64,000 bases of DNA from JAAYBF01 sp963715445 (GTDB taxonomy: Bacteria; Actinomycetota; Thermoleophilia; Solirubrobacterales; Thermoleophilaceae), in contig OY970240.1 of NCBI GenBank assembly GCA_963715445.1, forward strand, positions 620,001 through 684,000, given 5' to 3'. Shown here in pieces: positions 25,450-33,680 of the stretch. The position numbers were made by a program, and so were the translations under genes. The notes under the pieces were generated by a model. The model made no database searches. It saw only the letters and a list, made by a program, of their open reading frames with translations, and was not told the origin of the DNA. Every line of letters starts with the position of its first letter. Position 1 is the stretch's first letter.

Positions 25450-26532
25450 CTATCGACCCGCTGCGATCCCGCGAGCGATCCGGGCCGCGACGGAGACGGC
25501 CTCCTCCCCGAGGGACAGCGCCGTGCGCGCCACGCGGTACTGCGTGCGCTGCGGGGCGCGCACCCGCACGAGGCGGTCGTGCTCGCGCTCCAGGTACCAG
25601 TTGACCGTCGCCTCGAGCGTCTCCTCGTGGGCCCGCGGCTTCCATCCGAGCTCGCGCTTGGCCTTGGCGGAGCGGTAGGTCCAGTACTGGCTCGCGGCCT
25701 CGACCTCGTGCGGCTTGAGGGTTCCGGGCCCGATCTGCAGGGCCGCGGCGACGGCGGCCAGCCGGCGGGGCACCTTGACCGGGGGCTCCACGCCGGAGAG
25801 CCTGCCCAGATCCGCGAACAGGCGATCGAACGTGAAGTTCCTCCCGCCCAGGATGTAGCGCTCCCCCGCGACCCCCAGCTCGTCCGCGAGCAGGTGACCG
25901 TGCGCGACGTCGCGCACGTCGACGACGTTGATGGCGCCGTCCACGTAGGCCGGCACTTTGCCCAGCAGGAAGCTGCGCACCAGGCGGGTCGACGTCACGT
26001 GCGCGTCCTCGGGGCCGAAGGCGACCGTCGGGTTGACGCACACGAGCGGCAGCCCGGCCGCCGCCAGGCGGAACGCCTCCGCCTCGGCCTCGTGCACCGA
26101 GCTCACGTAGGGGATCGTCATGCCGACACCGGTGAAGGTCTGCGTCTCGTCCGCCACGCCGCCGAACGGCGCAGGCCCGAGCGCGGCGGCGCTGGAGGTG
26201 AGCACGACGCGCTCCACATCCGCCCGCAGGCTCTCGCTGAGGACCATCCGGGCGCCCTCGACGTTGGTGGCGAAGGCGCGATCGGCGTCGTCCGGGCGGA
26301 CCGAGGTGACACCCGCGGCATGGAACACCCTGTCGACGCCCTTGAGCGCCCGGCGGACCGCTCGCCGGTCGAGCACGTCGCAGCGAACGGCCTCCACGTC
26401 CAGGCCTTCGATCGTCCGGGGATCCGACGTCGCGCGGAGCGTCACTCGCAGGTCGTCGCCACGAGCCACGAGCTCGCGGGCGATGTGATGACCGATGAAG
26501 CCGGTCGCTCCGGTGAGCAGCGTCTTGCCCAT
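25450..26532 (-). CDS. NAD-dependent epimerase/dehydratase-like (extended SDR)
   Basis: A 360-residue extended SDR resembling dihydroflavonol reductase or HpnA-like proteins. The Rossmann motif TGATGFIGHHIA lies at residues 7-18, and substrate-region features (VNPTVAFGPED, INVVDVRDVAHGH) are normal. The catalytic YxxxK is not intact: the sequence reads PYVSSVHEAE, with Tyr142 kept but Val146 where Lys is expected. Enzymatic activity may be altered or lost, or a neighbouring residue may substitute. The start is ATG 26532, 26 nt from the divergent DegV gene. Confidence 0.88.
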   Translation of the reverse strand: MGKTLLTGATGFIGHHIARELVARGDDLRVTLRATSDPRTIEGLDVEAVRCDVLDRRAVRRALKGVDRVFHAAGVTSVRPDDADRAFATNVEGARMVLSESLRADVERVVLTSSAAALGPAPFGGVADETQTFTGVGMTIPYVSSVHEAEAEAFRLAAAGLPLVCVNPTVAFGPEDAHVTSTRLVRSFLLGKVPAYVDGAINVVDVRDVAHGHLLADELGVAGERYILGGRNFTFDRLFADLGRLSGVEPPVKVPRRLAAVAAALQIGPGTLKPHEVEAASQYWTYRSAKAKRELGWKPRAHEETLEATVNWYLEREHDRLVRVRAPQRTQYRVARTALSLGEEAVSVAARIARGIAAGR

Positions 26533-26544
26533 GTCGCGCGAGTG

Positions 26545-26550
26545 TAGAGT
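26545..26550 (+). promoter_or_regulatory. TAGAGT -10-like element, leaderless DegV start
   Basis: TAGAGT ends 8 nt before the ATG at 26559 with no Shine-Dalgarno sequence, as expected of a leaderless transcript in actinobacteria. Confidence 0.5.
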
Positions 26551-26558
26551 GCGCCTCG

Positions 26559-27422
26559 ATGCCAGTCGCCGTCGTGACGGACAGCACCTCGTACGTGCCC
26601 TCCACAGTGCTCGAGCGATACGGCGTGACGATCGTTCCGCTGTACGTCGTCTTCCCCGATCGCACGGAGCGGGAGACGAGCATCACCGACTACTCGGCCT
26701 TCTTCGACGAGCTGCGCGGCGCGGACAAGCTGCCGAAGACCTCCCAGCCCTCGGTGGGCGACTTCGTGGCCGCCTACGAGCCGCTGCTGGCGGAGGGCAA
26801 GGAGATCGTCTCGGTGCACATCTCGGGCGGGATCTCCGGCACCTTGGAGTCCGGCCGTCAAGCCGCCGACCAGCTCGAGCGCGAGGGCAAGGGCGGCGAG
26901 CGCATCCGCATGGTGGACTCGAACACCGCGGCCGGCGGGCTCGGGATGGTCATGCTCGCGGCGGCGCACTGCGCCCACCAGGGCGGCACGCTCGACGAGG
27001 TGGCCGAGGCCGCCCAGGAGGCGCGCGACGAGATGCGGATGTGGTTCGCGCTCGAGACGCTCGAGTTCCTCAAGCGCGGCGGGCGCATCGGCGCGGCGAG
27101 CGCATGGATCGGCTCGACGCTGCGGGTCAAGCCGATCCTCACCGTGGAGCGCGAGCTCAGGCCGATCGAGCGCGTGCGCACCAGCTCGCGCATGTTCGAG
27201 CGCATGGTCGACTACGCCAAGGAGCGCCATGACTCGGGCGCGGACGCCTGGGTGGTCCAGCACATCGCGGCCGACGAGCAGAGTGAGCGCCTCGTCGAGC
27301 GCTGCCGCGAGGTCTACGGCTGCGAGCCGCTCTACACGAGCGAGGTCGGCCCCGTGCTGAGCGCGCACGCGGGCCCGGGCATGCTCGGCATGGGCGCCAC
27401 GTCGCGCCGCTTCTTCACCTGA
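26559..27422 (+). CDS. DegV-family fatty-acid-binding protein
   Basis: A 287-residue DegV/FakB-type protein. It begins MPVAVVTDSTSYVPS, the canonical first strand and TDS motif; TSQPS (about residues 66-70) and the ISGGISGT loop are the fatty-acid carboxylate contacts; FLKRGGRIG marks the second domain. FakB proteins present fatty acids to the kinase FakA for phosphorylation; no FakA is in the window. Several fatty-acid and acyl-CoA genes lie further on. It precedes an AI-2E family gene by 42 nt. Confidence 0.94.
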   Translation: MPVAVVTDSTSYVPSTVLERYGVTIVPLYVVFPDRTERETSITDYSAFFDELRGADKLPKTSQPSVGDFVAAYEPLLAEGKEIVSVHISGGISGTLESGRQAADQLEREGKGGERIRMVDSNTAAGGLGMVMLAAAHCAHQGGTLDEVAEAAQEARDEMRMWFALETLEFLKRGGRIGAASAWIGSTLRVKPILTVERELRPIERVRTSSRMFERMVDYAKERHDSGADAWVVQHIAADEQSERLVERCREVYGCEPLYTSEVGPVLSAHAGPGMLGMGATSRRFFT

Positions 27423-27464
27423 CCGCTGCCGGAACCGTCCGGGGCGGCGGGCACTCTTCCCGCC

Positions 27465-28577
27465 ATGGGCAAGGAGGTGCCATCGCCGCGCGCGGTCGCG
27501 ACAACGGTGCTCACCGCCGTGATGATCCTGCTCGCGCTGTACCTCGTGTACCTGGTGCGGAAGCCGATCGGCTGGCTGCTGATCGCGACTTTCCTCGCCA
27601 TCGCGCTCTCGGGGCCGGTGAACCTCCTCCACCGCCACATGAAGCGGGGCTTTGCGATCGCGCTGGTGTACCTCGGGATGCTGCTGATCCCGATCGGCAT
27701 CGGAGCGGTGGTCGTCCCGCCGATCGTGTCCGGAGCCGAGGACCTCGCCAGCAACGCACCCGAATACGCGCGTGATGTCTCCAAGTTCGTCAACGAGAAC
27801 GAGCGCCTCCAGGAGATCAACGACGACTACGACATCACGGGCAAGCTCCAGGAGGAGGCCGCCAAGCTGCCCGAGAAGATCGGTGACGCGGCCACGGTGC
27901 TGCGGGATGTCGGGTTCGGGCTGGTCAACTCGATCTTCGCCCTCGTCACCATCCTGATCCTCACCGCGTTCATGCTCGGCGGGGGCCGAAGATGGGTCAT
28001 GTTCGGCCTGAGGTTCGCCCCGGAGGAGCGTGCGCTGCGGTTGGAGCGGGTGATCGATCGCTCGGCACGGGCCGTGGGGAACTACGTGGCGGGAGCGATC
28101 GCCCAGGCGACCCTCGCCGGGCTCCTGTCCTATGCCGTGCTGCTGATCCTCGGCGTGCCGTTCGCCGCGCCGCTGGCGCTGGTCATCTTCTTCCTCGACC
28201 TGATCCCGATGGTCGGCGCCACGATTGGCGCGATCCTCGTCGGCGTGTTCACGCTCTTCGCCGGCGACTTTCCGACCGACACGATCATCTGGGCCATCTG
28301 GTCGATCGTCTACCAGCAGGCCGAGAACAACCTCCTGCAGCCGCAGATCCAGAAGCGCGCGGTGGACATCAACCCCTTCCTGGTCATCGTGTCCGTGATG
28401 TTCGGCGGCACTCTCCTCGGCGTCCTCGGCGCCCTCGTGGCCGTGCCCGTTGCAGCCTCGATCCAGATAGCCATCCGCGAGTACGCGGATCTGCGCGGCA
28501 TCAAGCCGCGCGACCTGCCGACCGAGGCGCCGCCCCCCGAGCCGCCTCCCTCAGCGCCGCCGCCCGCCCCCGCCTAG
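27465..28577 (+). CDS. AI-2E family transporter (PerM/TqsA superfamily)
   Basis: A 370-residue membrane protein with about eight helices: two near the N-terminus (20-80), an extracytoplasmic region (about 85-145) and the conserved C-terminal helix block with IPMVGATIGAILVG and EQxEN-like QQAENNLLQPQIQKRAV. The family includes autoinducer-2 exporters and Na/H antiporters, so the substrate is open. The last 20 residues are Pro-rich. Its stop shares CTAG (28574-28577) with the convergent DUF3618 gene. Confidence 0.92.
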   Translation: MGKEVPSPRAVATTVLTAVMILLALYLVYLVRKPIGWLLIATFLAIALSGPVNLLHRHMKRGFAIALVYLGMLLIPIGIGAVVVPPIVSGAEDLASNAPEYARDVSKFVNENERLQEINDDYDITGKLQEEAAKLPEKIGDAATVLRDVGFGLVNSIFALVTILILTAFMLGGGRRWVMFGLRFAPEERALRLERVIDRSARAVGNYVAGAIAQATLAGLLSYAVLLILGVPFAAPLALVIFFLDLIPMVGATIGAILVGVFTLFAGDFPTDTIIWAIWSIVYQQAENNLLQPQIQKRAVDINPFLVIVSVMFGGTLLGVLGALVAVPVAASIQIAIREYADLRGIKPRDLPTEAPPPEPPPSAPPPAPA

Positions 28578-28813
28578 CGGCGTCTGCGGAACAAAGACAC
28601 TGTGGCGGCGATGCCTCCACCGACGACGAAGCCGGCAACGGCCGCGGTGCTCAGGGCGGCGGTGCGGTTCTCGGAGAGCTGACGGCGCCAGTCCGAGATC
28701 TGGGCGACCTTGGAGCGGAGGTCGTTCACCGAGTGGACGAGCTCCCGACGGGTCTCCTCGATCGAGGCGCGGATCTGCTCGGGGCTCCGATTGGCGGGCA
28801 GGTTGGAGGACAT
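28574..28813 (-). CDS. DUF3618 membrane protein
   Basis: A 79-residue protein: an amphipathic N-terminal half with RSPEQIRASIEETRREL, typical of DUF3618, and one membrane helix (about 52-74) followed by RRRR. It is reminiscent of YqjD/ElaB-type membrane proteins linked to stress or ribosome association. It starts 2 nt after the holin-X gene and is the last gene of the nitrilase-TetR operon. Confidence 0.9.
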   Translation of the reverse strand: MSSNLPANRSPEQIRASIEETRRELVHSVNDLRSKVAQISDWRRQLSENRTAALSTAAVAGFVVGGGIAATVSLFRRRR

Positions 28814-28815
28814 CG

Positions 28816-29292
28816 CTAGGTGGTCTCCTCGGACTTGGCGGCCGTCTTGGCTCCCTCGAGGGAGAGCTGCTGCTCGTCGCGCTCGACCGACTGCCGCTCG
28901 AGCGTCTCACGGGTCAGCTTGGCCTGCTCGATCGCCATGTCGGGAGTCGGGGGGCCGGCGCTGAGCCATCTGGCGGCGAGGAAGCCCGCGATCACCGCGA
29001 GCAGCACCAGGCCGAGGGTGACTATCCCGAAGGCCATCCATGCCTGGGAGAAGTCGAAGAGGTCGTAGAGGAACCAGGCAAGGGTGTGCAGGAACATCAC
29101 GAAGGCGAAGAGCAGGAAGACGCCGGCCGCGACGGCGACTCCGCCCCCACGCGCCATCTTCTTCGCCTTGGAGATCATCTCGGCCTTCGCGAGCTCGATC
29201 TCCTCGCGGACGAGCAGGGAGGCCTTCTCCGTGACCTCCGCGACGATCCCGCCGAGGGACTTGTCCGCTCCGTTGCCCGTGGGGGAGGTCAT
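28816..29292 (-). CDS. Holin-X / YqjE-like membrane protein
   Basis: A 158-residue protein of the actinobacterial phage-holin-like family (PF07332 type): an amphipathic N-terminal helix (EKASLLVREEIELAKAEM), two membrane helices (about 50-75 and 84-108) and a charged C-terminal tail. Despite the family name there is no phage context; such genes usually sit with DUF3618 genes, as here, and probably affect the membrane under stress. The ATG overlaps the upstream stop by 4 nt (ATGA). Confidence 0.9.
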   Translation of the reverse strand: MTSPTGNGADKSLGGIVAEVTEKASLLVREEIELAKAEMISKAKKMARGGGVAVAAGVFLLFAFVMFLHTLAWFLYDLFDFSQAWMAFGIVTLGLVLLAVIAGFLAARWLSAGPPTPDMAIEQAKLTRETLERQSVERDEQQLSLEGAKTAAKSEETT

Positions 29293-29480
29293 CGCCTCAC
29301 CATTCTGATCACCTTGGCGGCCACCAGGCCGCCGAGAAAGGCGGCGCCCACGAACAGCTCGGGCCTCGAGGACGCGAGCGGCTTCTCGCCGGAGTGCGCA
29401 GGCGAGGCCTCACCGGCGCCGGGATGGGGCTGCGTACCGGAGCCGTCCTGCGCGTCCCGGCCGTGGGCGGCGGATTCCAT
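29289..29480 (-). CDS. Small single-span membrane protein
   Basis: A 63-residue protein: a polar Gly/Ser/Pro-rich N-terminus and one C-terminal helix (ELFVGAAFLGGLVAAKVI) ending RMVRR, so a tail-anchored or single-span topology. No family recognised. Start and stop overlap neighbours (TGATG upstream, ATGA downstream), so it is translated as part of the operon. Confidence 0.7.
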   Translation of the reverse strand: MESAAHGRDAQDGSGTQPHPGAGEASPAHSGEKPLASSRPELFVGAAFLGGLVAAKVIRMVRR

Positions 29481-29617
29481 CAGGCGTCGGGCGGATCCTC
29501 GTCGAAGACCCGCACCCAGATGACGGTTGCGAGCCGCTGCGCGACGATCGTCACGAGGGCGCCCGTGCCGGCCAGCACGGCGCTCCACATCAGACGCTTG
29601 ACGAGCTCGTTCTGCAT
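29480..29617 (-). CDS. Very small membrane protein (45 residues)
   Basis: ATG 29617 opens a 45-codon gene reading MQNELVKRLMWSAVLAGTGA, then ALVTIVAQRLATVIWVRVF and DEDPPDA. One membrane helix spans about residues 10-30. The N-terminal part resembles the start of DUF4235-like membrane proteins. Evidence that it is real is its fit: 12 nt after the TetR stop and a one-base TGATG overlap with the next gene. Confidence 0.65.
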   Translation of the reverse strand: MQNELVKRLMWSAVLAGTGALVTIVAQRLATVIWVRVFDEDPPDA

Positions 29618-29629
29618 CACGACTCCGAT

Positions 29630-30265
29630 TCAACCAGAAACGGCCGGGGCGTCCGCAGGCGAGACTTCGAGCCCGCCGCAGATGGCCTCCACCACCAGGG
29701 TCTTGGCGCGCTCGAACTCCTCCTCGGTCGTCGGCAGGAGGTCGAATATCCACCCTGAGAGCAGCTGCTCGATCGCCCCGTAGAAGCACATGGCGGCGAA
29801 CTCGGCGGAGATGTCCTCCTTGAAGACGCCCTCGCGCCTGGCCTCCTCGACGATGCCGGCGATGCCGGCGTAGGCCTCGCGGATCTTCTCGAGGTGCAGG
29901 CGGCCGAACGAGTTGGCCGCGCGGGTGACCTCGACGATGATCACCTTCATCAGGTCCGGCTCGTGGCGGTAGGAGTCGATGATGAAGCTGGCGACCGAGT
30001 AGAGCTTGTCGCGGGCGGCGGCGTCCTCGCTGCGATCGATCTCCGAGATCGCGTCGAGCATGATCTGCCAGCGATCGAGGAAGAGCTCGTTGAGGATCTC
30101 CTCCTTGGAGTCGAAGTAGTGGTAGACGAGGCCGTAGGCCACGCCGGCCTCGTCGGCGACGTCCGAGACGCGGCAGTGGTGGAAGCCCTGGCGGGCGAAC
30201 ACGGTGATCGCCGCGTCGAGGATCAACCGCCGCTTGTCGACGGCACCGGCGCGCGGCGCGGCCAT
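29630..30265 (-). CDS. TetR-family regulator, FadR-like
   Basis: A 211-residue TetR protein. The N-terminal helix-turn-helix is clear (ILDAAITVFARQGF, VSDVADEAGVAYGLVYHYF, residues about 15-60). The ligand-binding domain resembles the Bacillus-type FadR group that binds acyl-CoA (SFIIDSYRHEPDLMKVIIVEV). The ATG overlaps the nitrilase stop by one base (TGATG). It probably autoregulates the operon through the palindromes at 31105-31129. A lipid ligand is inference. Confidence 0.92.
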   Translation of the reverse strand: MAAPRAGAVDKRRLILDAAITVFARQGFHHCRVSDVADEAGVAYGLVYHYFDSKEEILNELFLDRWQIMLDAISEIDRSEDAAARDKLYSVASFIIDSYRHEPDLMKVIIVEVTRAANSFGRLHLEKIREAYAGIAGIVEEARREGVFKEDISAEFAAMCFYGAIEQLLSGWIFDLLPTTEEEFERAKTLVVEAICGGLEVSPADAPAVSG

Positions 30266-31092
30266 CAGGCCACCACCTCGCTCGGCCAGCGATATGCCGA
30301 GGGCACGCGGTTGGCGAGGCTGGGCAGCGTGGCGCGGACCTCGTCCTGGCGCGCGAGGTCGAGGTCGGCGGCCACGAACCGCTCCCCCTCCTGGGCGCGG
30401 ACGAGGACCTCGCCCCAGGGGTCGACGATCTGCGAGCCGCCGAAGCTCTCGTCCCCCGAGGGATGGGCGCCGACCTGGTCGGCGGCGACGACGAACGCCT
30501 GGTTCTCGATCGCGCGGGCGCGCACCAGCGTGTCCCAGTGGGCGACGCCGGTGAAGCGGGTGAAAGCGGACGGCAGCGTCAGGACGCGCGCGCCGCGGAC
30601 GGCGAGGATGCGGAAGAGCTCGGGGAAGCGCAGGTCGTAGCAGACGGCCAGCCCGAGGCGAGCGCCTTCGGCCTCGCTCGTGACGATCTCGTCGCCTGCC
30701 TCCTCGGCCTCGGACTCGCGGTACTCGCGCCCCGCGACGGTCACGTCGAACATGTGGATCTTGCGGTAGACGCCGCGCAGCTCACCGTCGGGACCGACGT
30801 GCACCGAGGTGTTGGCCAGCTTGTCGCGGCCCTCGCGGCGCTCGACGATCGAGCCGGCCACGAGATCGATGCCCAGCTCGCGGGCGAGCTCGCGAGCCCA
30901 TGCGATGGTCGGCCCGTTGAGCGGCTCCGCTCCCTGCGCGAGCTGCTCGGAGGTGCCCAGGACGTTGAACTTCTCAGGCAGGACGACCAGCGACGCGCCG
31001 TCAGCCGCGGCGGCACGGACCAGGCGGTCGGAGACCTCCAGGTTGCGCTCCTTGTTCTCCGTCGACGTCAGCTGAACAGCCGCTGCACGCAC
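30265..31092 (-). CDS. Carbon-nitrogen hydrolase (Nit/omega-amidase branch)
   Basis: A 275-residue nitrilase-superfamily enzyme with the full triad Glu40 (VLPEKFN), Lys111 (YRKIHMFD) and Cys151 (AVCYDLRFPEL). The branch resembles Nit1/Nit2 proteins, which hydrolyse alpha-ketoglutaramate or deaminated glutathione, so metabolite repair is likely. It starts at GTG 31092 with GGAGG 6-8 nt upstream and is first in an operon with TetR and four small membrane proteins, an unusual grouping. Confidence 0.92.
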   Translation of the reverse strand: MRAAAVQLTSTENKERNLEVSDRLVRAAAADGASLVVLPEKFNVLGTSEQLAQGAEPLNGPTIAWARELARELGIDLVAGSIVERREGRDKLANTSVHVGPDGELRGVYRKIHMFDVTVAGREYRESEAEEAGDEIVTSEAEGARLGLAVCYDLRFPELFRILAVRGARVLTLPSAFTRFTGVAHWDTLVRARAIENQAFVVAADQVGAHPSGDESFGGSQIVDPWGEVLVRAQEGERFVAADLDLARQDEVRATLPSLANRVPSAYRWPSEVVA

Positions 31093-31104
31093 GCATTTCC
31101 TCCG

Positions 31105-31129
31105 TGAGTCAGATTGACTCGTCAGTCAA
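31105..31129 (-). promoter_or_regulatory. Overlapping palindromes: likely TetR operator
   Basis: TTGACT-CGTC-AGTCAA (31114-31129) is a perfect inverted repeat, and GAGTCA-GAT-TGACTC (31106-31120) is a second one sharing a half-site. They lie 14-37 nt before the nitrilase start, over the Shine-Dalgarno side of the leader, in an A+T-richer patch. The spacing fits two TetR dimers; the TetR gene is the second gene of the operon. Confidence 0.6.
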
Positions 31130-31153
31130 CGAGTTTACCTCCGGCAGCGGCCT

Positions 31154-32629
31154 TTACGCCACAGGCAGCACGCCGTCGCGCTCGCGCACGACCATCTCGA
31201 GGCCGCCCCGCGGGCTGAGCGTCGGCATCTGGCGCACGGACATCGTTCGCCCCGGGGCCAGCTCGAGCCGGAAGCGCTGCAGCAGCAGGGTGGTGACGGC
31301 CCTGATCTCCATCTGGCCGAAGCGCATGCCGATGCAGGTCCGCGAGCCCCCGCCGAAGGGCACGTAGGCGCCCTTTGGGAGGGCGGCCTTGCGCTCCGGC
31401 GTGAAGCGCTCGGGTGCGAACACCTCCGGGTCGGGGAAGACCTCGGGCAGGCGGTGGCTCGCCCACGAGCAGTAGATGACGTAGGTGCCGGCGGGGACGC
31501 GCACGCCGGCGACCTCGCACGCCTCGACCGAGCGGCGCGGCCCGAGCCACGCCGGCGGATAGAGGCGGAGCGTCTCGTCGATCACCATCTCGAGCCGCTC
31601 CATGCCGCCCGCCAGGTCCTCCGCCGCGGGGGCCCGGCCGCCGAGCAGCCGATCCTGCTCGGCCTGGAGCGCGGACAGCTCGCGCGGGTGGCGCGCGAGC
31701 TCGTAGAGCAGGAACGAGATCGTCGAGGTGGAGGTGTCGTGGCCGGCGAACAGGAGCGTCATCGCCTGGTCGCGCACCTCGCTGTCGGAGAGCGCCGAGC
31801 CGTCCTCGTCGGTGGCGGCCAGGAGCATGCCGAGGATGTCGCCCTCGCCGAGGTCGCCGGAGCGCCGCCTGCGATCGATCTCGGCGTAGACGATCCGATC
31901 GAGCTCGGCGCGCGCGTCGAGCATCTTCCGCCACGGCGAGCCGGGCCCGCGCAGCAGGCGCAGGGCGTAGTCGATGCCGTAGTAGGAGAGCGCGCGCTCG
32001 AACTCCGCGGCCGCACGGCCGCCTGTGTCGCCGTCGTCCGGGTCGAGCCCGAGCAGCCCGCGCATGGCGATCCGCATCGCGAGGTTGCGCGCCCAGTGGT
32101 AGACGTCCACGACCTGGCCCGGACGCCAGTCGGCTAGAGCCCGCTCGGCCTCGGCGACCATCGTGTCGGCCACCCCCGCGAGGTGCTCGCGGTGGAACGC
32201 GGGCAGCATGATCCGCCGCGCTCGGCGGTGATAGTCGCCGTCGATCGTGAGCAGCCCGTCCCCCAGCAGCGGGATCAGCTCGCCGAAGCCGCCGTCACGC
32301 CAGTGGAAGTTGCGCGCGTTGGATACGAGCACGTGGTGGTTGGCCTCCGGGCCGAGCACCCAGACCTGCTGCTGGTGGAGCAGCCGCAGGGAGAACACCG
32401 GGCCGAAGCGCTCGTAGCAGTCGAGCAGGATCGGCAGCGGGTCGCGGGCCATCCGCATCGTGCGCGGGAGGTTGAAGTCCCTCAGCCCCGGCGGGTACGG
32501 CTCGCGGTTCGAGCGCTCGTCGCGGATGTCCCGCACGAGCCGGGCGATCGGGTTCGTGTCGAAGGGCGTCGGCGGCGCGATCGGGGCCTCGCCGCTCGTC
32601 TCGCTCCGCTCTGCGGCAGCCGCCTCCAT
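31154..32629 (-). CDS. Cytochrome P450
   Basis: A 491-residue soluble-type P450 from ATG 32629 (an upstream in-frame extension is Arg/Ser low complexity and rejected). The oxygen-activation helix reads AGHDTSTSTIS (about 295), ExxR is ETLR (about 350), and the heme loop is FGGGSRTCIGMRFG with the Cys near 432. The sequence is nearer to the CYP102/CYP4-like actinobacterial class, often fatty-acid or terpene hydroxylases, than to CYP107. FprA at 20534 could supply electrons; no ferredoxin is adjacent. It is divergent from the DUF2804 gene. Confidence 0.94.
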   Translation of the reverse strand: MEAAAAERSETSGEAPIAPPTPFDTNPIARLVRDIRDERSNREPYPPGLRDFNLPRTMRMARDPLPILLDCYERFGPVFSLRLLHQQQVWVLGPEANHHVLVSNARNFHWRDGGFGELIPLLGDGLLTIDGDYHRRARRIMLPAFHREHLAGVADTMVAEAERALADWRPGQVVDVYHWARNLAMRIAMRGLLGLDPDDGDTGGRAAAEFERALSYYGIDYALRLLRGPGSPWRKMLDARAELDRIVYAEIDRRRRSGDLGEGDILGMLLAATDEDGSALSDSEVRDQAMTLLFAGHDTSTSTISFLLYELARHPRELSALQAEQDRLLGGRAPAAEDLAGGMERLEMVIDETLRLYPPAWLGPRRSVEACEVAGVRVPAGTYVIYCSWASHRLPEVFPDPEVFAPERFTPERKAALPKGAYVPFGGGSRTCIGMRFGQMEIRAVTTLLLQRFRLELAPGRTMSVRQMPTLSPRGGLEMVVRERDGVLPVA

Positions 32630-32669
32630 GTGGGGAGGATAGTGCGGCCGGGCGGGCAGCCGGCGGCTG

Positions 32670-32675
32670 TAGGGT
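32670..32675 (+). promoter_or_regulatory. TAGGGT -10-like element, leaderless DUF2804 start
   Basis: TAGGGT ends 6 nt before the ATG at 32682; no Shine-Dalgarno sequence lies between. It supports that ATG as the true start, keeping the repeat-encoded N-terminus. Confidence 0.5.
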
Positions 32676-32681
32676 GACCCG

Positions 32682-33677
32682 ATGGGCGACCTTCCGACGC
32701 GTGACGATGGCGACCCGGCAGGCCACCCTCCGACGCGTGACGATGGCGACCCGGCAGGCCGCCTTCCAGTGCGTGGCGATGGCGTGCGCGAGCTCGGCCT
32801 CGAGCTGCCGCCGGGCCCCATGCCGGGCTGGCGTGCGGGCCGGCCGCTAAAGCGCTGGCGCTACGTGGGCGTCTACACCTCCGAGCTGATGCTCTGCGTC
32901 GGCGATGCGCGCATCGGCCCGCTGCCTCAGCGCTGGTGGGCGGTGGCCTTCCCCGACGGCCGCCTGCGCGAGCGGACCACCATCGGCCGCGGCGGCGTGC
33001 GGATCGACGGGTCGCAGGTGCGCGTGGATGCGCGCGGCGTGCGGATCGACGGGTCGCAGGTGCGCGTGGATGCGCGCGGCGTGCGGATCGACGGGTCGCA
33101 GGTGCGCGTGGATGCGCGCGGCGTGCGGATCGAGCTCGAGCTGCAGGAGGGCCCGGGAGTGGAGACCGCCTCGCCGATAGGCGAGCGCGACGCCTACATC
33201 TGGACGAGCAAGCAGGCCGGCGTGCCGGTGCGCGGCACCGTCGCCGTCGACGGAGTCGAGCTCTCCCTGGACGGCGAGGACGCGTTCATCGACGACTCGG
33301 CCGGCTATCACGCGCGGCACACCGCGTGGAAGTGGTCCGCCGGGCTCGGCCGCACCGCGGACGGGCGGCGGGTGGGCTGGAACCTCGTGACGGGGATCCA
33401 CGATGCCGCCGGCGCCAGCGAGCGATCGCTGTGGATCGACGGAGAGCCGCGGGAGATCGGGCCCGTGACGTTCTCGGACGACCTCTCAGGCGTCGCCTTC
33501 GGAGACGGCTGCGCGCTCGGCTTCAGCGAGTGGTCGGCCCGCGAGGCGAACACCAACGCCCTGCTGGTGCGCTCCCGCTACCGCCAGCCGTTCGGGACCT
33601 TCACGGGCTCGCTGCCCGGCGGCCTCCAGCTCGCCGAGGGCTTCGGCGTAATGGAGGACCACGACGTCTGGTGGTGA
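32682..33677 (+). CDS. DUF2804-like protein with two in-frame minisatellites
   Basis: A 331-residue protein. Residues from about 38 resemble DUF2804 (RPLKRWRYVGVYTSELMLCVGDARIG in two parts, WAVAFPDGR, and FGTFTGSLPGGLQLAEGFGVMEDHDV at the end). The fold is probably a lipocalin/AttH-like beta-barrel; function unknown. Two expansions are unusual: a 12-residue repeat (PTRDDGDPAGHP) at the N-terminus and three copies of the 14-residue GVRIDGSQVRVDAR near residue 105. The start at ATG 32682 is supported by a -10-like hexamer; GTG 32784 would drop the first repeat. Confidence 0.85.
   Translation: MGDLPTRDDGDPAGHPPTRDDGDPAGRLPVRGDGVRELGLELPPGPMPGWRAGRPLKRWRYVGVYTSELMLCVGDARIGPLPQRWWAVAFPDGRLRERTTIGRGGVRIDGSQVRVDARGVRIDGSQVRVDARGVRIDGSQVRVDARGVRIELELQEGPGVETASPIGERDAYIWTSKQAGVPVRGTVAVDGVELSLDGEDAFIDDSAGYHARHTAWKWSAGLGRTADGRRVGWNLVTGIHDAAGASERSLWIDGEPREIGPVTFSDDLSGVAFGDGCALGFSEWSAREANTNALLVRSRYRQPFGTFTGSLPGGLQLAEGFGVMEDHDVWW
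32691..32784 (+). repeat. 36-bp in-frame tandem repeat
   Basis: Two 36-bp units (32691-32726, 32727-32762) differ at two positions, followed by a diverged partial unit to 32784. Each encodes PTRDDGDPAG plus two residues at the N-terminus of the DUF2804 protein. Confidence 0.85.
32994..33119 (+). repeat. 42-bp in-frame tandem repeat, three exact copies
   Basis: Three identical 42-bp units (32994-33035, 33036-33077, 33078-33119) encode GVRIDGSQVRVDAR each; the start of a fourth (GGCGTGCGGATCGA) follows. Exact identity points to recent expansion or active copy-number change. Confidence 0.95.
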
Positions 33678-33680
33678 GCG

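Noticed and set aside
28816..29292. Holin annotation suggesting a prophage
   Set aside because: No phage structural, lysis or integrase genes are near; the family is a chromosomal membrane protein group.
32994..33134. Possible CRISPR array
   Set aside because: Units are contiguous 42-bp copies without spacers, in frame within a protein-coding gene.
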